DNA of 64,000 nucleotides, from positions 13,164,285-13,228,284 of the forward strand of contig OZ038482.1 in assembly GCA_964036315.1 (NCBI GenBank). Direction: 5' to 3'. Shown in pieces: positions 10,298 to 21,249 of the stretch. Each line of letters opens with the position of its first letter. Positions within the stretch are counted from its first letter, which is position 1. This stretch comes from Acanthosepion esculentum (lineage: Eukaryota; Mollusca; Cephalopoda; Sepiida; Sepiidae). The notes beneath the pieces are model-generated. The model made no database searches. It was not told the origin of the DNA and saw only the letters and a program-made list of their open reading frames with translations. Both the position numbers and the translations under genes were made by a program.

Positions 10298-10360
<63 letters not shown>

Positions 10361-10388
10361 TTTATTATAATAATTATTATAATATTTT

Positions 10389-10449
<61 letters not shown>
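10298..10449. repeat. (TA)n microsatellite blocks
   Basis: Two or three TA runs separated by TATTTTTATTATAATAAT. The open frames through it (Ile-Tyr repeats) are artefacts. Confidence 0.95.
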
Positions 10450-10455
<6 letters not shown>

Positions 10456-11002
10456 TTATTCTCTCTCCTCAAAAGAAATTGTAATAAACAAACCTAGTCT
10501 CTTGTATTATTTGTTTTTTTAATTTATTTTTCTTTATTTGTATATAATTTTACATTTACTATATATAATATTATAGGGTCACCATTATATTGTCGAAGTC
10601 TGAATTTATCTTTTTTTAATCATATTTCGGACTCATGATATCGTGACTATTTAGATATGAGTCCGGATAAAAATATTGTAACTATTTGAATTTATAATTA
10701 CAACACATAGAGTTACTTTCACTTTTGTCTTCCATTTCCAAATTGAAAGTATAAAACTCTGAGGCATGTTAACTTCAGTTATCAATTTGGAAAAAGAAGA
10801 AAACAAAAATTTTGCACACAGAAAAAAATGTAATTGTTTTTTGTACGTCTTTTTTTCTGACAAAGGAATACATTCTAGCGAATTGAATTGAAATATTGAA
10901 TGAATTTGAATAAATATGCCAAATGTATAGAAAAGGAATGCCACAATTATGTTTAGAGGTAAAAAAAGGGTTAATAAAAGATTAAGTGTATTTGAATAAA
11001 AT
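10450..11002. other. AT-rich sequence, no gene recognised
   Basis: A long minus-strand open frame (about 10,651-11,094) is rich in Leu, Phe and Ile because of low GC and shows no domain. No repeat boundary was seen before the duplicated unit begins near 11,003. Confidence 0.45.
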
Positions 11003-12081
11003 ATGATAATGAGTTCTACAAAAGCTCCTTTTTTCGCAGCAACATATAATTTGTCCTTTCTGAGAGAGAAAACGAGATAAGTTTCATTCAGCACAGATCA
11101 TTGTATTTGCTACTTTTTCTCATAGTTTCCCATAGACGTTCTGGTTGTGGTTGCAATTTCATGATGCTGACTGACTTTCATTTCTGTACAAACATAATGT
11201 CATTAACTAGCTTCTTGAATCTTTTGTGGTCTTTAATCCAAGTGTATTTCCGTTATAATAATAATAATAATCTGGAAGTCAACTGTGATTACATTAATGG
11301 TTAACTGGGGCAAGGAATGGCTTGTAAATTTTAAGGCTTCCAAAACAAAACTGCTTTCATTTAATCACCATAGAGCACCTTTTCTGGGTGTTATCATTAT
11401 GGCTGATGCTAACCTACAGGAAAGCAACTCTTTTCATCTTCATCACCTTATGTTTTCCACTGACATGAAATCGATGATTATTATGAATCAATTGCTAGGA
11501 CTACTACTAGGAAAGTTGGTTCACTGTGCCAATGATAATGTCTTCTACAAAAGCTCCTTTTTCTCAGCAACATATAATTTGTCCTTTCTGAGAGAGAAAA
11601 CGAGATAAGTTTCATTCCGCACAGATCATTGTATTTGCTACTTTTTCTCATAGTTTCCCATAGACGTTCTGGTTGTGGTTGCAATTTCATGATGCTGACT
11701 GACTTTCATTTCTGTATAAAACATAATGTCATTAACTAGCTTCTTGAATCTTTTGTGGTCTTTAATCCAAGTGTATTTCCGTTATAATAATAATAATAAT
11801 CTGGAAGTCAACTGTGATTACATTAATGGTTAACTGGGGCAAGGAATGGCTTGTAAATTTTAAGGCTTCCAAAACAAAACTGCTTTCATTTAATCACCAT
11901 AGAGCACCTTTTCTGGGTGTTATCATTATGGCTGATGCTAACCTACAGGAAAGCAACTCTTTTCATCTTCATCACCTTATGTTTTCCACTGACATGAAAT
12001 CGATGATTATTATGAATCAATTGCTAGGACTACTACTAGGAAAGTTGGTTCACTATGCCAATGATAATGTCTTCTACAAAA
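11003..12081 (+). repeat. Near-identical 529-bp tandem duplication carrying a LINE RT fragment
   Basis: The anchor ATGATAATG...TTCTACAAAAGCTCC occurs near 11,003, 11,532 and 12,061, giving a 529-bp period. The two full units differ at only a few positions (for example CACTGTGCC versus CACTATGCC). Each unit contains a TAATAATAATAAT run and a frame encoding VNWGKEWLVNFKASKTKLLS, the post-YADD region of the Jockey-like LINE found intact at 16,150-16,210. The duplication is recent relative to the decay of the LINE itself. Confidence 0.9.
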
Positions 12082-12535
12082 GCTCCTTTTTCTCAGCAAC
12101 ATATAATTTGTCCTTTCTGAGAGAGAAAACGAGATAAGTTTCATTAAGCAAGGATCATTGTATTTTCTACTTTTCCTCATAGTTTCTCATAGACGTTCTG
12201 GTTGTGGTTGCAATTTCATGATGCCGTGTGACTTTTATTTCTGTACAATCTTTTGTGGTCTTTTATACGATTTTTTTCAATAACAACAACAACAATAATA
12301 ATAATAATAATAATCTGGAAGTCAATTGTGATTACATCGAATAATCCTACAACGAAAGTAAAGGTGGCAGCTGATTTCGAAAATGACATCCATTCAGTTG
12401 TTAACTGGGACAAGAAATGGCTTGTAGATTTCACCACGTGCAAAATGAAACTGCTTTCTTTTAGTCATCATAGAGAGCTATTTTTGACTTCCATAATCAT
12501 AACGGATGTTAAGCGCCAGGAGAGTAATTCATTGA
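12082..12535 (+). repeat. Third, diverged unit of the 529-bp repeat / LINE fragment
   Basis: Continues the unit (CATAGACGTTCTGGTTGTGG, TGCAATTTCATGATGC, a longer ATA run) and then retains more of the LINE: VAADFENDIHSVVNWDKKWL, with TKLLSF replaced by MKLLSF. It is more diverged than units one and two, so it is likely the ancestral neighbour from which they were copied. Confidence 0.75.
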
Positions 12536-12752
12536 GCCTTCTTGCTAACCATTACACCACATTGAAGTGTCCTCTTCTTCCCTCCCCCCAGCTATGGGTA
12601 AATAGCATGACAGACCGAGTTCTATAACCTTGGATGGCTACTGGTCTACTGCGGAAAGAAATGGCAACCTTCTGTGGGAAAAAATCTGCCTCGTCAGTCA
12701 TGTATCGAAAGATACATGATCGCTTAAGCGTGTATCACGCATGGCACATAAA
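12535..12752 (+). repeat. SINE family F tail copy (headless)
   Basis: CTATGGGTAAATAGCATGAC, CTTGGATGGCTACTGGTCTA, AGAAATGGCAACCT and GATCTGCC-like blocks match, in reverse complement, 61,318-61,530. At its 3' part is a hairpin CATGTATC-GAAA-GATACATG (12,699-12,718). The left edge carries a short remnant CTTGCTAACCATTACACCAC, the inverted A-box segment of a tRNA-like head of another SINE (compare 33,100-33,125). Confidence 0.7.
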
Positions 12753-12759
12753 TGACTAG

Positions 12760-13449
12760 GTTAATATGTGACTTTAAATTTCCTCATGCGCCTATATATA
12801 TCGTGTGTAGTGTGGCTTACTACGGCTTTTGGTAACAAGTATGACTCTAAAATAATTGCTTGATAATCGAGTATTGTTTTAATGGAAATTATACTAAATG
12901 GTCACACTAGCACTGCCCCCCTCTTTCGGTCTTGGGATTAAAAGTTGGGGAAGTAGTCCATGGCCAAGAAACGGAATAGGAAAAAATCAATCCATTCCTC
13001 ACTACCGCCTGAGAGACACGTGCTTTTCAGTTCTTGTCGCCTGTCCAACTAGGATGGGTGTATTTAAAATTCATTCTAATCATTCTTATGTACCTTCTCG
13101 ATTTTTTTTCTAAATTTTTATTTATTTACTGAACTATTAATTTGTTTTGTCCGCTGTTACTAATTCTTTTAGTTTTCATAACTGTTCTTTTTTTCTAATC
13201 GTAGTGAATTTAATCTGCCCCTTCTTGTTGTTTTATTTTCTATTGTGAACTTTGTTGAATATGAGGTCGTCGGAACATTCATGTTAGCCCTGGATACTAA
13301 GTAAATGCCTGATAACTGTCGTGGAGTAATTCTTGACTTCTTTACAAAGTGCATATTAGCACTTAAATTAAGTTGAAACTTCCTATTTCAGTTTCAACTC
13401 AGAGTCTCGCATGTTGTTTAAGAGCTTATTGTATGTTACGTGCTTTTTC

Positions 13450-13450
<1 letters not shown>
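12760..13450. other. Unassigned sequence
   Basis: No exon or repeat end could be supported. The plus-strand frame at 12,898-13,113 has no splice or domain support. Confidence 0.4.

Positions 13451-13452
<2 letters not shown>

Positions 13453-13502
<50 letters not shown>
13453..13502 (+). repeat. (GT)n microsatellite
   Basis: About 25 uninterrupted GT dinucleotides. On the minus strand it reads Thr-His and artificially extends the frame of the next feature. Confidence 0.97.
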
Positions 13503-13503
<1 letters not shown>

Positions 13504-13506
<3 letters not shown>

Positions 13507-13875
13507 GGAGTAGATAGTTTTACCTAACGCCCTGTCAATACTTCTCTCCCTTCTCTTGAACAAATATAGAGGCCTTTGTTTCCTGTTTAGGAAGAGGTTC
13601 CCGGAACTTTTCCTTTTCTTTTCTCTGGCCTCATCCTTAGTGATCCTGTCGTGATTCCCTTGTGATGTGTGCAGTCTGTGACAACGTCTCTTCATTCTGA
13701 GGGTACTGGGTTCTGGTTGCTGTTCCCGACTGGTAGTTAGGACCCCTAACTCTTGCGTAGCGTCTTGAGCGGCTGCTCTGATCAACAGTTGCATAATATC
13801 AGGGTGCCTGTAGTGCCATGTCGCGTATGGAAGGGTGTCCCTGCATGCACCTCCGGTGGGCAACCCTTAGGCTAC
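13504..13875 (-). pseudogene. Possible ankyrin-repeat-like minus-strand coding remnant
   Basis: On the minus strand an open frame of about 120 codons before the GT repeat begins GACRDTLPYATWHYRHPDIM, followed by QLLIRAAAQ. This fits the ankyrin pattern (D-T-xLhyAt--rHpdimqLLi-aga). The rest is basic and polar (MKRRCHRL..., EAREKKRKSSGN). No splice sites or start codon decide its limits. Composition is GC-richer than the flanks. It may instead be the 5' region of the LINE that starts at 13,973 on the other strand, in which case the frame is fortuitous. Confidence 0.3.
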
Positions 13876-13972
13876 ATTATGTGGCAGGCTGTGTCAGCTC
13901 CTTTCTCACCCATGTCACATTTGATGACCCTCTGTTACTACTACTTAAGGCCTTTTCATTTTCATTATCAAC

Positions 13973-16900
13973 ATGACAGCAAACGACCAAAGAAATAAAC
14001 CGAAACCCGCTCTAAAAAAATCACCTAAACCCTTTCACATTTCCTTTTCCAATATCCACGGCATTCGAACCAACATCTGCAGTGTGGAATCGTTCCTCGT
14101 TGAAAAGTCTCCTGATATACTAGCTCTCTGCGAGACCAACCGTAATTTGTCAATTCCCCTCATCTGACTTCTCGATTCCCCGTTACCTTCCTCTCCTTAG
14201 AATTCTCCTGGGAATGCATGTGGATTTTAGAGTCTTTTCTGACTCTAAAATCCACATGCATTCCCAGGGAGTTTACGTCAGCGACCATCTCCCACTGGCT
14301 AGGGAGCTCTCTCTCGTATCCCCGGACCATTCATACATGTTTCTCCGTCTATTTCTCCTCAATGCTGTATTCTACTCTCTATCGTTCTCCATCCTCCCAA
14401 AACTGTGGTGTACTCGATAGCATTTCCGACAATATAGACAAGGCTATCTCTCTACGTGCGTTTGCACATGTATTCGTGTTCGATGACTTTAACGCCCACT
14501 ATACCAAGTGGCTTAAAAACTCTATAACTGACCTTGCTAGCATACAAACTCTTAACTTTTCAATTATTCAATCCCTCACATAAGTGGTTGACTTTTCTAC
14601 ACGCTTCCCTAAGAAGCAGGACGGTAAGTCTTCCATTCTCGATCGCTGTTTAACCTCTATTTCCGAGTCTTGTCATGCTACACAGCTCTGCCCTCTTGGC
14701 AACTCTGATCATGCCGTCGTGTCTCCTTCTACTCCTCTCCGAGCAAAGAACCTCCTACCAACAGAACATCTTTCTGTTATCAACGAGAAAACTGGGACTC
14801 GTTCCGAGATTTCCTTCGAGATGTCCCCTGAAATGGGGTCTTTAATCTCTCCGTTTAAAAATGCGCTTCCGAGGTCTCCTCCTGGTTAAAAGCTGGAATC
14901 GAGGCATTCATCCCAGCAAGAAAATATAAAGTTAAATCGCGCTCATCTCCTTGGTTCACAGCCGCTTGCTCAGCTGCTATTGCCCATAGGAATCACTTCT
15001 TCCGTCTTTACTGTAGCGACATGTCTGATTGCAACAGGCGTCTCTTTGTCTCTGCCCATAATAAGAACAAGCGCGTCCTCAATGAAGCAAAGTCACTATT
15101 TGCTGAAAGAATGAAACAACGTATTGCATCTCACAAGTTCGGTTCTAAAGATTTCTGGCGTCTCTGCAAGAGCGTACTGAACGACAGAAAATCCGCAATA
15201 CCTCCTTTATTCAATCAATTTGAGGTCCTGACTTCCTCAGCTGATAAGGCCAAATGCTTTGCTCGGAAATTCTCATCGAATTCAACGCTTGACTCTTGCG
15301 GTGTACTCACACACGATTTTGCCCCCAGAACTGAGGTTCTATTGAGCGAGATGCACATAACCCCATCGATGGTATCGGGCATCATCTCTAAATTAGACTT
15401 CCATAAAGCTAGTGATGGGGACGGTATACCAGCCGTTGTCCCGAGGAAATGCGCTCCTGAACTGGCTCCTGTCCTCTCTAAACTATATAACTACTGCCTC
15501 ACCGACTCTTGCTTTCCAGCCTGTTGGAAGTCCTCATCTGTTTCCCTGTCTCTAAAAACACTGGAGACCCTTCTGATCCGTTTAACTACCGTCCTATCAG
15601 TCTTCTACCACACTTTGGCAAAGTCTTCGAGGTTTTAATAAACGCCGAAGTGGTTAAGCACCTTACACCCCATGATCTACTCTCTGACAAGCAATATAGT
15701 TTCCGCTTTGCCCGATCTACTGCTGATGTGCTTATGGCCATAACTGAATTTGTTTACGAAAGCACTTCACAATAACGGAGAAGCTCGAGCCGTGGCTCTT
15801 GATATCTCTAAAGCGTTTGATAGGGATTGGCATGCCGGCCTTCTTCGTAAGATTCAGGGAACGGAATTTCAGGACGATTATTTGACAATACAATAATTCT
15901 TGTCAAAATGTGAAATGAAGGTCGTCCTAAATGTGTTCTCCAGTTCCTTTCTCATGAACGATGGTGTTCCCCAAGGATCTATCCTGGGTCCTACACCGTT
16001 TATGATTTTCATTAACGATCTTCGTGATGTCATCAGTTCCCAAGTAGGCATCTACGCAGACGACAGTGCCATTTACTCCTGCCTCAATAGCAAATCTGGT
16101 ATCACTGACAAAACCAACCTGCCAGTTGATCTCGAAAAGGACCTCCAATCTGTGGTTGACTGGGGCAGGAAATGGCTGGTAAATTTTAATGCCTTAAAAA
16201 CGAAACTGCTCTCATTTACCCACTACAGAGAACCCTTCTTGCCTCCCATTAGAATGTCTGATGCTCAACTCCACGATAACACCTCTCTGTGACTGCTTGG
16301 TCTCAAGCTATCCGCTGACCTAAGATGGAACAAATACATTGAATCAATGGCTTCATCTACTGCAAGGAAAGTTGGTTCTCTGAGTTTTTCTTGCCTCAGT
16401 CCATCCTTCAAATCTATAAATCAACCATTCGCACATGCATGGAATGCTGCTGCCATATATGTTCTGGAGTCCCCGTTGTTCGTCTCAAGGTCCTCGACAA
16501 AATCCGGAGACGGATATACAATGTGGTTGGCATCTCGCCTACAGTCACTTTCTCACAGACGTGCCGTCGCTTCCCTCTGTCTTTTTTACGAGTACTTTCA
16601 CGGTAACTACTTCGACGAGCTATTTTCACTGGTTCCCAAACGGCATGAATTTAAGCGTGTTACTAGGTTGGCATCTCGGTCCCACCCTTTCACTGTCAAA
16701 ACGGTTAAATTTAGCCGTCTCTTCTACTCCAATAACTTCATATCTCACACTTCCCGTCTGTGGGACTCCCTTCCTCTAACCTGCTTCCCAGACAGTTATA
16801 GCCTTCAAATATTCAAATGTAATGTCAATCGACATCTTCTGATGCCTTGATCTAATTCCCCGTCCTTCTCTTTATCCTTTCCTCAATCGCGTCTTTTACT

Positions 16901-16975
16901 CTTGCTCCCAATCTCTGTAACCCCTTGCATGCTAGTGGCACTCCTGCCTTGCTTGGGGTGAAATGCGAAAAAAAA
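13973..16975 (+). mobile_element. Jockey-like non-LTR retrotransposon (LINE), longest copy, inactivated
   Basis: Conceptual frames in order: an endonuclease start (HISFSNIHGIRTN, then ALCETN), FVFDDFNAHYTKWL (usually GDFN), GNSDHAVVS, a linker, then the reverse transcriptase: NYRPISLLP, AVALDISKAFDRDWH (motif A), NDGVPQGSILGP (motif B), IYADDSAIY (intact YADD motif C), WLVNFNALKTKLLSF and a C-terminal region with RRAVASLCLFYEYFHGNYFD. Frames switch near 14,160, 14,900, 15,540, 15,775 and 15,895, with stops at about 14,165 and 16,290, so no intact ORF remains. The 3' end carries TGCTTGGGGTGAAATGC followed by an A-run. At least seven shorter copies of its 3' half occur in the window. Clade placement (Jockey-like) is from motif style only. 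Confidence 0.85.
14207..14268. repeat. Perfect 28-bp fold-back (6-nt loop) inside the LINE endonuclease region
   Basis: Left arm 14,207-14,234 starts CCTGGGAATGCATG; right arm 14,241-14,268 is its exact reverse complement; the loop is TTTTCT. The right arm encodes the expected protein (DSKIHMHS), so the left arm looks like a templated inverted copy that disrupted the frame. Confidence 0.95.
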
Positions 16976-17055
16976 TGTTATTCTATTCCCTCATCTTACT
17001 AACTCTACAGGTAAAGGGTTTGTGGATCAAACAGTTTGCGAGGGGGTAACTCATC

Positions 17056-17065
17056 TATATATATA

Positions 17066-17146
<81 letters not shown>
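17056..17146. repeat. (TA)n microsatellite
   Basis: About 40 TA dinucleotides with a TATATGCATATA interruption near its start. Confidence 0.95.
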
Positions 17147-17149
17147 TGG

Positions 17150-17574
17150 GTAAGTATTCCACAGTCGAAATGTCGGCGACTAAACCGACTACCCCACTCC
17201 AAGTTCTTGTGAGTGAGGCCACGCTGTTAACGAGCCAGTAGGACGAAAAATGAGACCTAACAAAAGGCGGAAGGACTCTCGATGAGTCAACGGACAGCTA
17301 ACTGGAGGTGGTGTCTCCATAAACCACCTTGGAGGAGGCAACGGGAAACCACTCCACTATTAATCCTAAGGTACATCATGGCTGATAACACACTCAATAC
17401 GAAGCCTAACGCTGTGGAGAGATTTCCGTCTATGTGAATTAACTCCTCGCCCGACATATGCAACAGGTGTCACTTGACCGTTTATCCCGCGACTGCTAGG
17501 CCTCGCCTGGAAAGGAACGACATAAGCGACAAGTGTCACCGGACCGTTATCAAGCGACTGCTCGCATCAAACAA
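17150..17574 (+). mobile_element. Likely 5' leader of the RTE-like element
   Basis: GC-richer than the flanks and running directly into the endonuclease start at about 17,590. Contains GGTGGTGTCTCCATAAACCACC (an inverted GGTGG/CCACC) and paired ACCGT blocks. No protein frame is evident, so the assignment rests on position alone. Confidence 0.4.
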
Positions 17575-18120
17575 AAAATAACTCTTAGGACATGGAACGT
17601 TCGGACGTTGAACAACTGCGGCCAGTTGGATAATGTAAAACAGTAGATGGGTAGGCTAAAAATCAACATCTTAGGTGCATGTGAAAACTAGATGGTCAAA
17701 CAATGAAGATTTTGTCAGTGAAAATCACGACGATATTGGACCATAACAGTGGCGACGAGGATATTGGACCATAACAGTGGCGACGAGGATATTGGACCAT
17801 ACTATCATAATAGTGTATTCACCGACAGCGCAAAGTAAAGAAGAAGAAATCGAATCTTTCTACCAGGAAGAGGCAGCTGAAATTGTTGGGACACGTAATG
17901 AGAAAGGATGGCTTAGAGAATCTGATACTCACAGGGCGAATAGAGGAAAAGAGAGACAACGGAAAGCAACGGTTGAAGTACCTAGTGGGCTTACGCAAGT
18001 GGATGACAGAACATGCCCTGGGAGAAGTAGCAAAGGAAGAAAACTTATTGAGAGCTACAAGGGATAGGAAGAAGTGGAGAGCCATAATCACCTATGTCCT
18101 GAACGGAAATGGCACATAAA
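17575..18120 (+). mobile_element. Internally deleted RTE-like LINE: endonuclease start fused to C-terminus
   Basis: Frames give LGTWNVRTLNNCGQLDNV and MGRLKINILGACEN (endonuclease start of RTE-type elements), then IIVYSPTAQSKEEEIESFYQ from the same domain, and then abruptly LLGHVMRKDGLENLILTG, IEEKRDNGKQRLKYL, LRKWMTEHALGEVAKEE and ATRDRKKWRAII, which belong to the very C-terminus. The whole reverse transcriptase is missing between about 17,865 and 17,880. A 28-bp GATATTGGACCATAACAG unit is tandemly repeated at 17,735-17,800. The product could not replicate alone; it is a deletion derivative. Confidence 0.75.
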
Positions 18121-18498
18121 GGTCGAATAGAGGGAAAGAGAGAGACAAGGGAAAGCAATGTGTAACATAAGTAGCGGGCTTAGGCAAGTGAATGACAGAA
18201 CAGGGTCTAGGAGAAGTAGCAAAGGGACAAAACTTATTGAGAGCTACAAGGGATATGAAGAAGTGGAGAGCCATAATCACCTATGTCCTGAACGGAAATG
18301 GCACATAAAGGTCGAATAGAAGGAAAGAGAGAGACAAGGGAAAGCAACGTGTGACATAACAAGCGGGCTTAGGCAAGTGAATGACAGAACATGGCCTGGG
18401 AGAAGTAGCAAAGGGACAAAACTTATTGAGAGCTACAAGGGATAGGAGGAAGTGGAGAGCCATGATCGCCTACGCCCTGAAGAGACAGGACACATTAA
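17932..18498 (+). repeat. About 188-bp tandem repeat of the RTE C-terminal segment, three units
   Basis: GGCACATAAA occurs at 18,111 and 18,300, and a variant GACACATTAA near 18,488, giving periods of 189 and about 188 bp. Each unit runs CGAATAGAGGGAAAGAGAG, CAAGTGAATGACAGAACA, GAGCTACAAGGGATA, GTGGAGAGCCATAATC. Unit one keeps the frame; units two and three carry stops. Confidence 0.9.
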
Positions 18499-18499
18499 G

Positions 18500-18879
18500 G
18501 AAGAAGATCCGTTGCTGATTATTCTGTGTGCCAAAGTTCTCCTGTGGACTCATCCGCTCCATTGATGGATTGGGTAAGTTTCAATTTTTGCGTCTCACAT
18601 TCTGATGGGGGTAGCTACGCCCCCGGACGAATTTGATTGGAAGAGAGCTGATTTGCGGTTTTTTTAAGGGTCCAAAATCTCTTTTAGGGACAATTGCTTT
18701 CAGCGATTTATATTTTACGCTGTTGGTATTAGATCACCACCAAGCAGGGTAACCCTGAGTGAAGGAGCCTGATTTTGAATATACCCGAAACTCCTAAGAA
18801 TCCCAGGGCCACAACACTGATGATGTGGCCACAGTCATCTTACAGATATATTTCTAAACATCCGTGCAAGTGGTGATGT
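18500..18879. other. Unassigned GC-richer stretch
   Basis: A good donor-like GTAAGT lies at 18,573 after a short frame ending APLMDW, but no acceptor or domain supports an exon. GGGGGTAGCTACGCCCCC near 18,606-18,622 is a short GC-rich inverted repeat. Confidence 0.35.
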
Positions 18880-19470
18880 TGTCGCAGTTAGCTCCTCCTC
18901 ATTTCCTTAACCCGTCAACAGGGGTCTCTCTCTCCCGGGTATATAAATACTGGCTGACCTTTCGCCTCTTTCTCTCTTTTCTCTGCTTACGCGCACGTGC
19001 GAGCAACTATCTCGACTTCGGCCGCGGGACGCAACCTCGCGCGTGAGGCGAGGTATAAAACTTTCTCTTAAAATTTCCAATATGTGAACTCTTATACACA
19101 ACCAGCGTTTCCCATATTCTGGGAACACGCTAAAGCAAAATTCACCCCGTACGGACATTCAACTCAACACACACACAACTTTCCATACAGACTGTAACAT
19201 GTTATTCATGTCTTCAATGTATTTGTAATTCGTGTATTAATCTATTTGTTATCAATATATATTTGTTCGCATACATGTATATCAGTCTTGTTTGTTTCTT
19301 TGGACTCCATTAAAGTCGAACATTCTTATGTAGCTGGACCGGCCAGCGGAAGCCTTAACCTAGAGATAACTCATCTTCTCTACTTCCATTCACACACCGC
19401 ATGGCCCACAACAATGTCATGGTTTCCAGTAGCAACGCCAATTGTAAAAGAAAGAATTTTATATATTTTT
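18880..19470 (+). repeat. TATA-containing repeat family T, copy 1
   Basis: Begins near TGTCGCAGTTAGCTCC and carries a TATA box in GGGTATATAAATACTGG, a pyrimidine tract, a GC-rich block (CGACTTCGGCCGCGGGAC, GCGTGAGGCGAGGTATAAAA), TTTCCCATATTCTGGGAA and later TGTAGCTGGACCGGCCAGC. The TATA box plus GC-rich leader looks LTR- or promoter-like, but no TG...CA ends with duplication could be fixed. Copy 2 lies 1.34 kb downstream in the same orientation. Confidence 0.65.
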
Positions 19471-19479
19471 CGAAGAAGG

Positions 19480-20216
19480 AAATTACTGGAAAGTAATTGA
19501 AACTCACCTGAAGCGAGCTGAATGTGTAATGCTCCTCATGCCAATGACATTTCCACCGAGCTTCTCTACGGCATATGACTTCACCGAATCTCTTTTGATA
19601 TGTTCTTCTCGAATTTATATTTCAATTGGAGTCAGTCAATTCAAGAGAATTAGCCTAAGCTTCTAGTTTGCAGATGTGTGAACAGTTAATATTTATTTGA
19701 TTTTTTTAAAAATTATCCTTGAGTTCTCCAAAGAAATTTCAGTAAATAGTTTTGCCATTTCAAAAATCAATGCAACAAATACACGAATAAACAAAGAAGG
19801 AGAATCATTTTATTATGTATCATTCAAACAAAAAAGTTGAGGTAGAAAAAAAGAAAATTAAGTTGACGCAATTTAAAATTTGTTAATAAAAATGTGGTTG
19901 CAAAGAAAAAGAAAAAAAGAACTGTCAACTTATAGTAGCAATGAACGTCAATAATATACGAAGGCTTTTCTAGCGAACAAAACGGACATACCGCATTGAT
20001 TCTATTGAGATTCGAGTTGCATTGAACAAAGGACACGGCTCATGAGGTGAAGATGATAGCATCAGATTCCAGTGTCGATGGTATCTATTAAAGGTGGCTT
20101 TGTTCCGTACGAGATCAAATGGGAGGTAAATGAAGGTCGGAGAATTTTATTACACCAATCATTTAAATGGGGAGGAGCTGGAGTTGGAACATTGGCCACT
20201 GTCATTGGTGCAAACA
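19480..20216. other. Sequence between two family-T copies
   Basis: No coding feature. A block near 19,905-19,955 (CTGTCAACTTATAGTAGCAA) recurs at about 20,785-20,810 just after copy 2, so the duplication extends beyond the core repeat. If the two copies were LTRs this would be a short internal region, but no primer-binding site or gag-like frame was seen. Confidence 0.4.
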
Positions 20217-20820
20217 TGTATCAGGTTATCTCCTCCTCATTTCCTAACCCTTCAACAGGGGTCTCTCTCCCACGTGTATAAATACTTGTTCACCCTTCTC
20301 TCTTTCTCTTTTTCTCTGCTTACGCGCACATGCGAGCGACTATCTCGACTTAGGCCGCGGACCGAAACCGCGTGCGTGAGGCGAGGTATAAAACTTTCTC
20401 TTTTCCACTTACACCAATATGAGACCTCTCACACAAGCAACGTTTCCCATATTCTGGGAACACGCTTACGCGTTCGTACGGACACTCAACACTCACACAA
20501 CTTTCCATACAACACTGTAACATTATATTCATGTCTTCAATGTATTTGTAATTCGTGTATTAATCTATTTGTTATTAATATATATTTGTTTGCATACATG
20601 TATATCGGTCTCGTTCGTTTATTTATCTTCTTTGGACTCCATCATAGTCCAACATTCCTATGTAGCTGGACCGGCCAGCAGGAAATCTTAGCTCAGAGAT
20701 TTCATCCTCATATTCACCCCCCGGTCCTCAACACATGGAACTATACCACGGATTGCAACTGTAGTTGTAAAGAAAATTAAAAAAAACTGCCAACTTATAG
20801 TAGCAATAAAAGTCTGCAAT
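20217..20820 (+). repeat. TATA-containing repeat family T, copy 2
   Basis: Aligns with copy 1 from CTCCTCCTCATTTCC through GTGTATAAATACTTG, CGACTTAGGCCGCGGACC, CATATTCTGGGAACACGCT, TGTATTTGTAATTCGTG to TGTAGCTGGACCGGCCAGCA and beyond into CACCCCCCGGTCCTC. Open frames across it are unrelated to the repeat's function. Confidence 0.7.
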
Positions 20821-20824
20821 AGAT

Positions 20825-21249
20825 TTCTTTTTTCTCTCGACCTCAACACTTGTAACCAAATCACGGGTTCAAACGATAGTCCGTCGTAACAGTCCAAGAA
20901 GCAACGTAGAAATGACAAAATAGCGTCAAAAATCCAATCTTCACTTCTCACCAGCAAAAACGCGAGTTCCTCCACCAAGCTCAGAAAACCTTCTGCCTTT
21001 ATAAGCGAAAAACAACGGCTTTTGTTTTGGAGATTTTTCTGATTGGTCACGCAATTCAGAAGAACATTAGCGTAGATTCTGGTCCGTAAAGTAGATTTTT
21101 GCTAATTGCTTTTTGGTAATTTTTCTCCGGCAGATCGCACACAAAACACGAAATCTTTTTCGAGGTAGCTGATTATTTCTTTCACTACAAAATGTTTTGT
21201 GCCAAATGAAGGTTCGTTTCAGATGTCTGAGTTCACATAAAAGTTAGCA
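20825..21249. other. Unrecognised sequence with a long minus-strand frame
   Basis: A minus-strand frame at 20,688-21,050 (SLVEELAFLLVRSEDWIFDA in its middle) is 120 codons long but overlaps the end of repeat copy 2, has no splice signals and matches nothing I know. Left as unassigned. Confidence 0.3.

Noticed and set aside
20130..20780. 216-codon plus-strand frame
   Set aside because: It lies within family T copy 2; the frame is not preserved in copy 1 or in the inverted copy, so it is not under coding constraint.
20688..21050. 120-codon minus-strand frame as a gene
   Set aside because: It overlaps the end of a repeat copy, has no splice sites and shows no recognisable domain.
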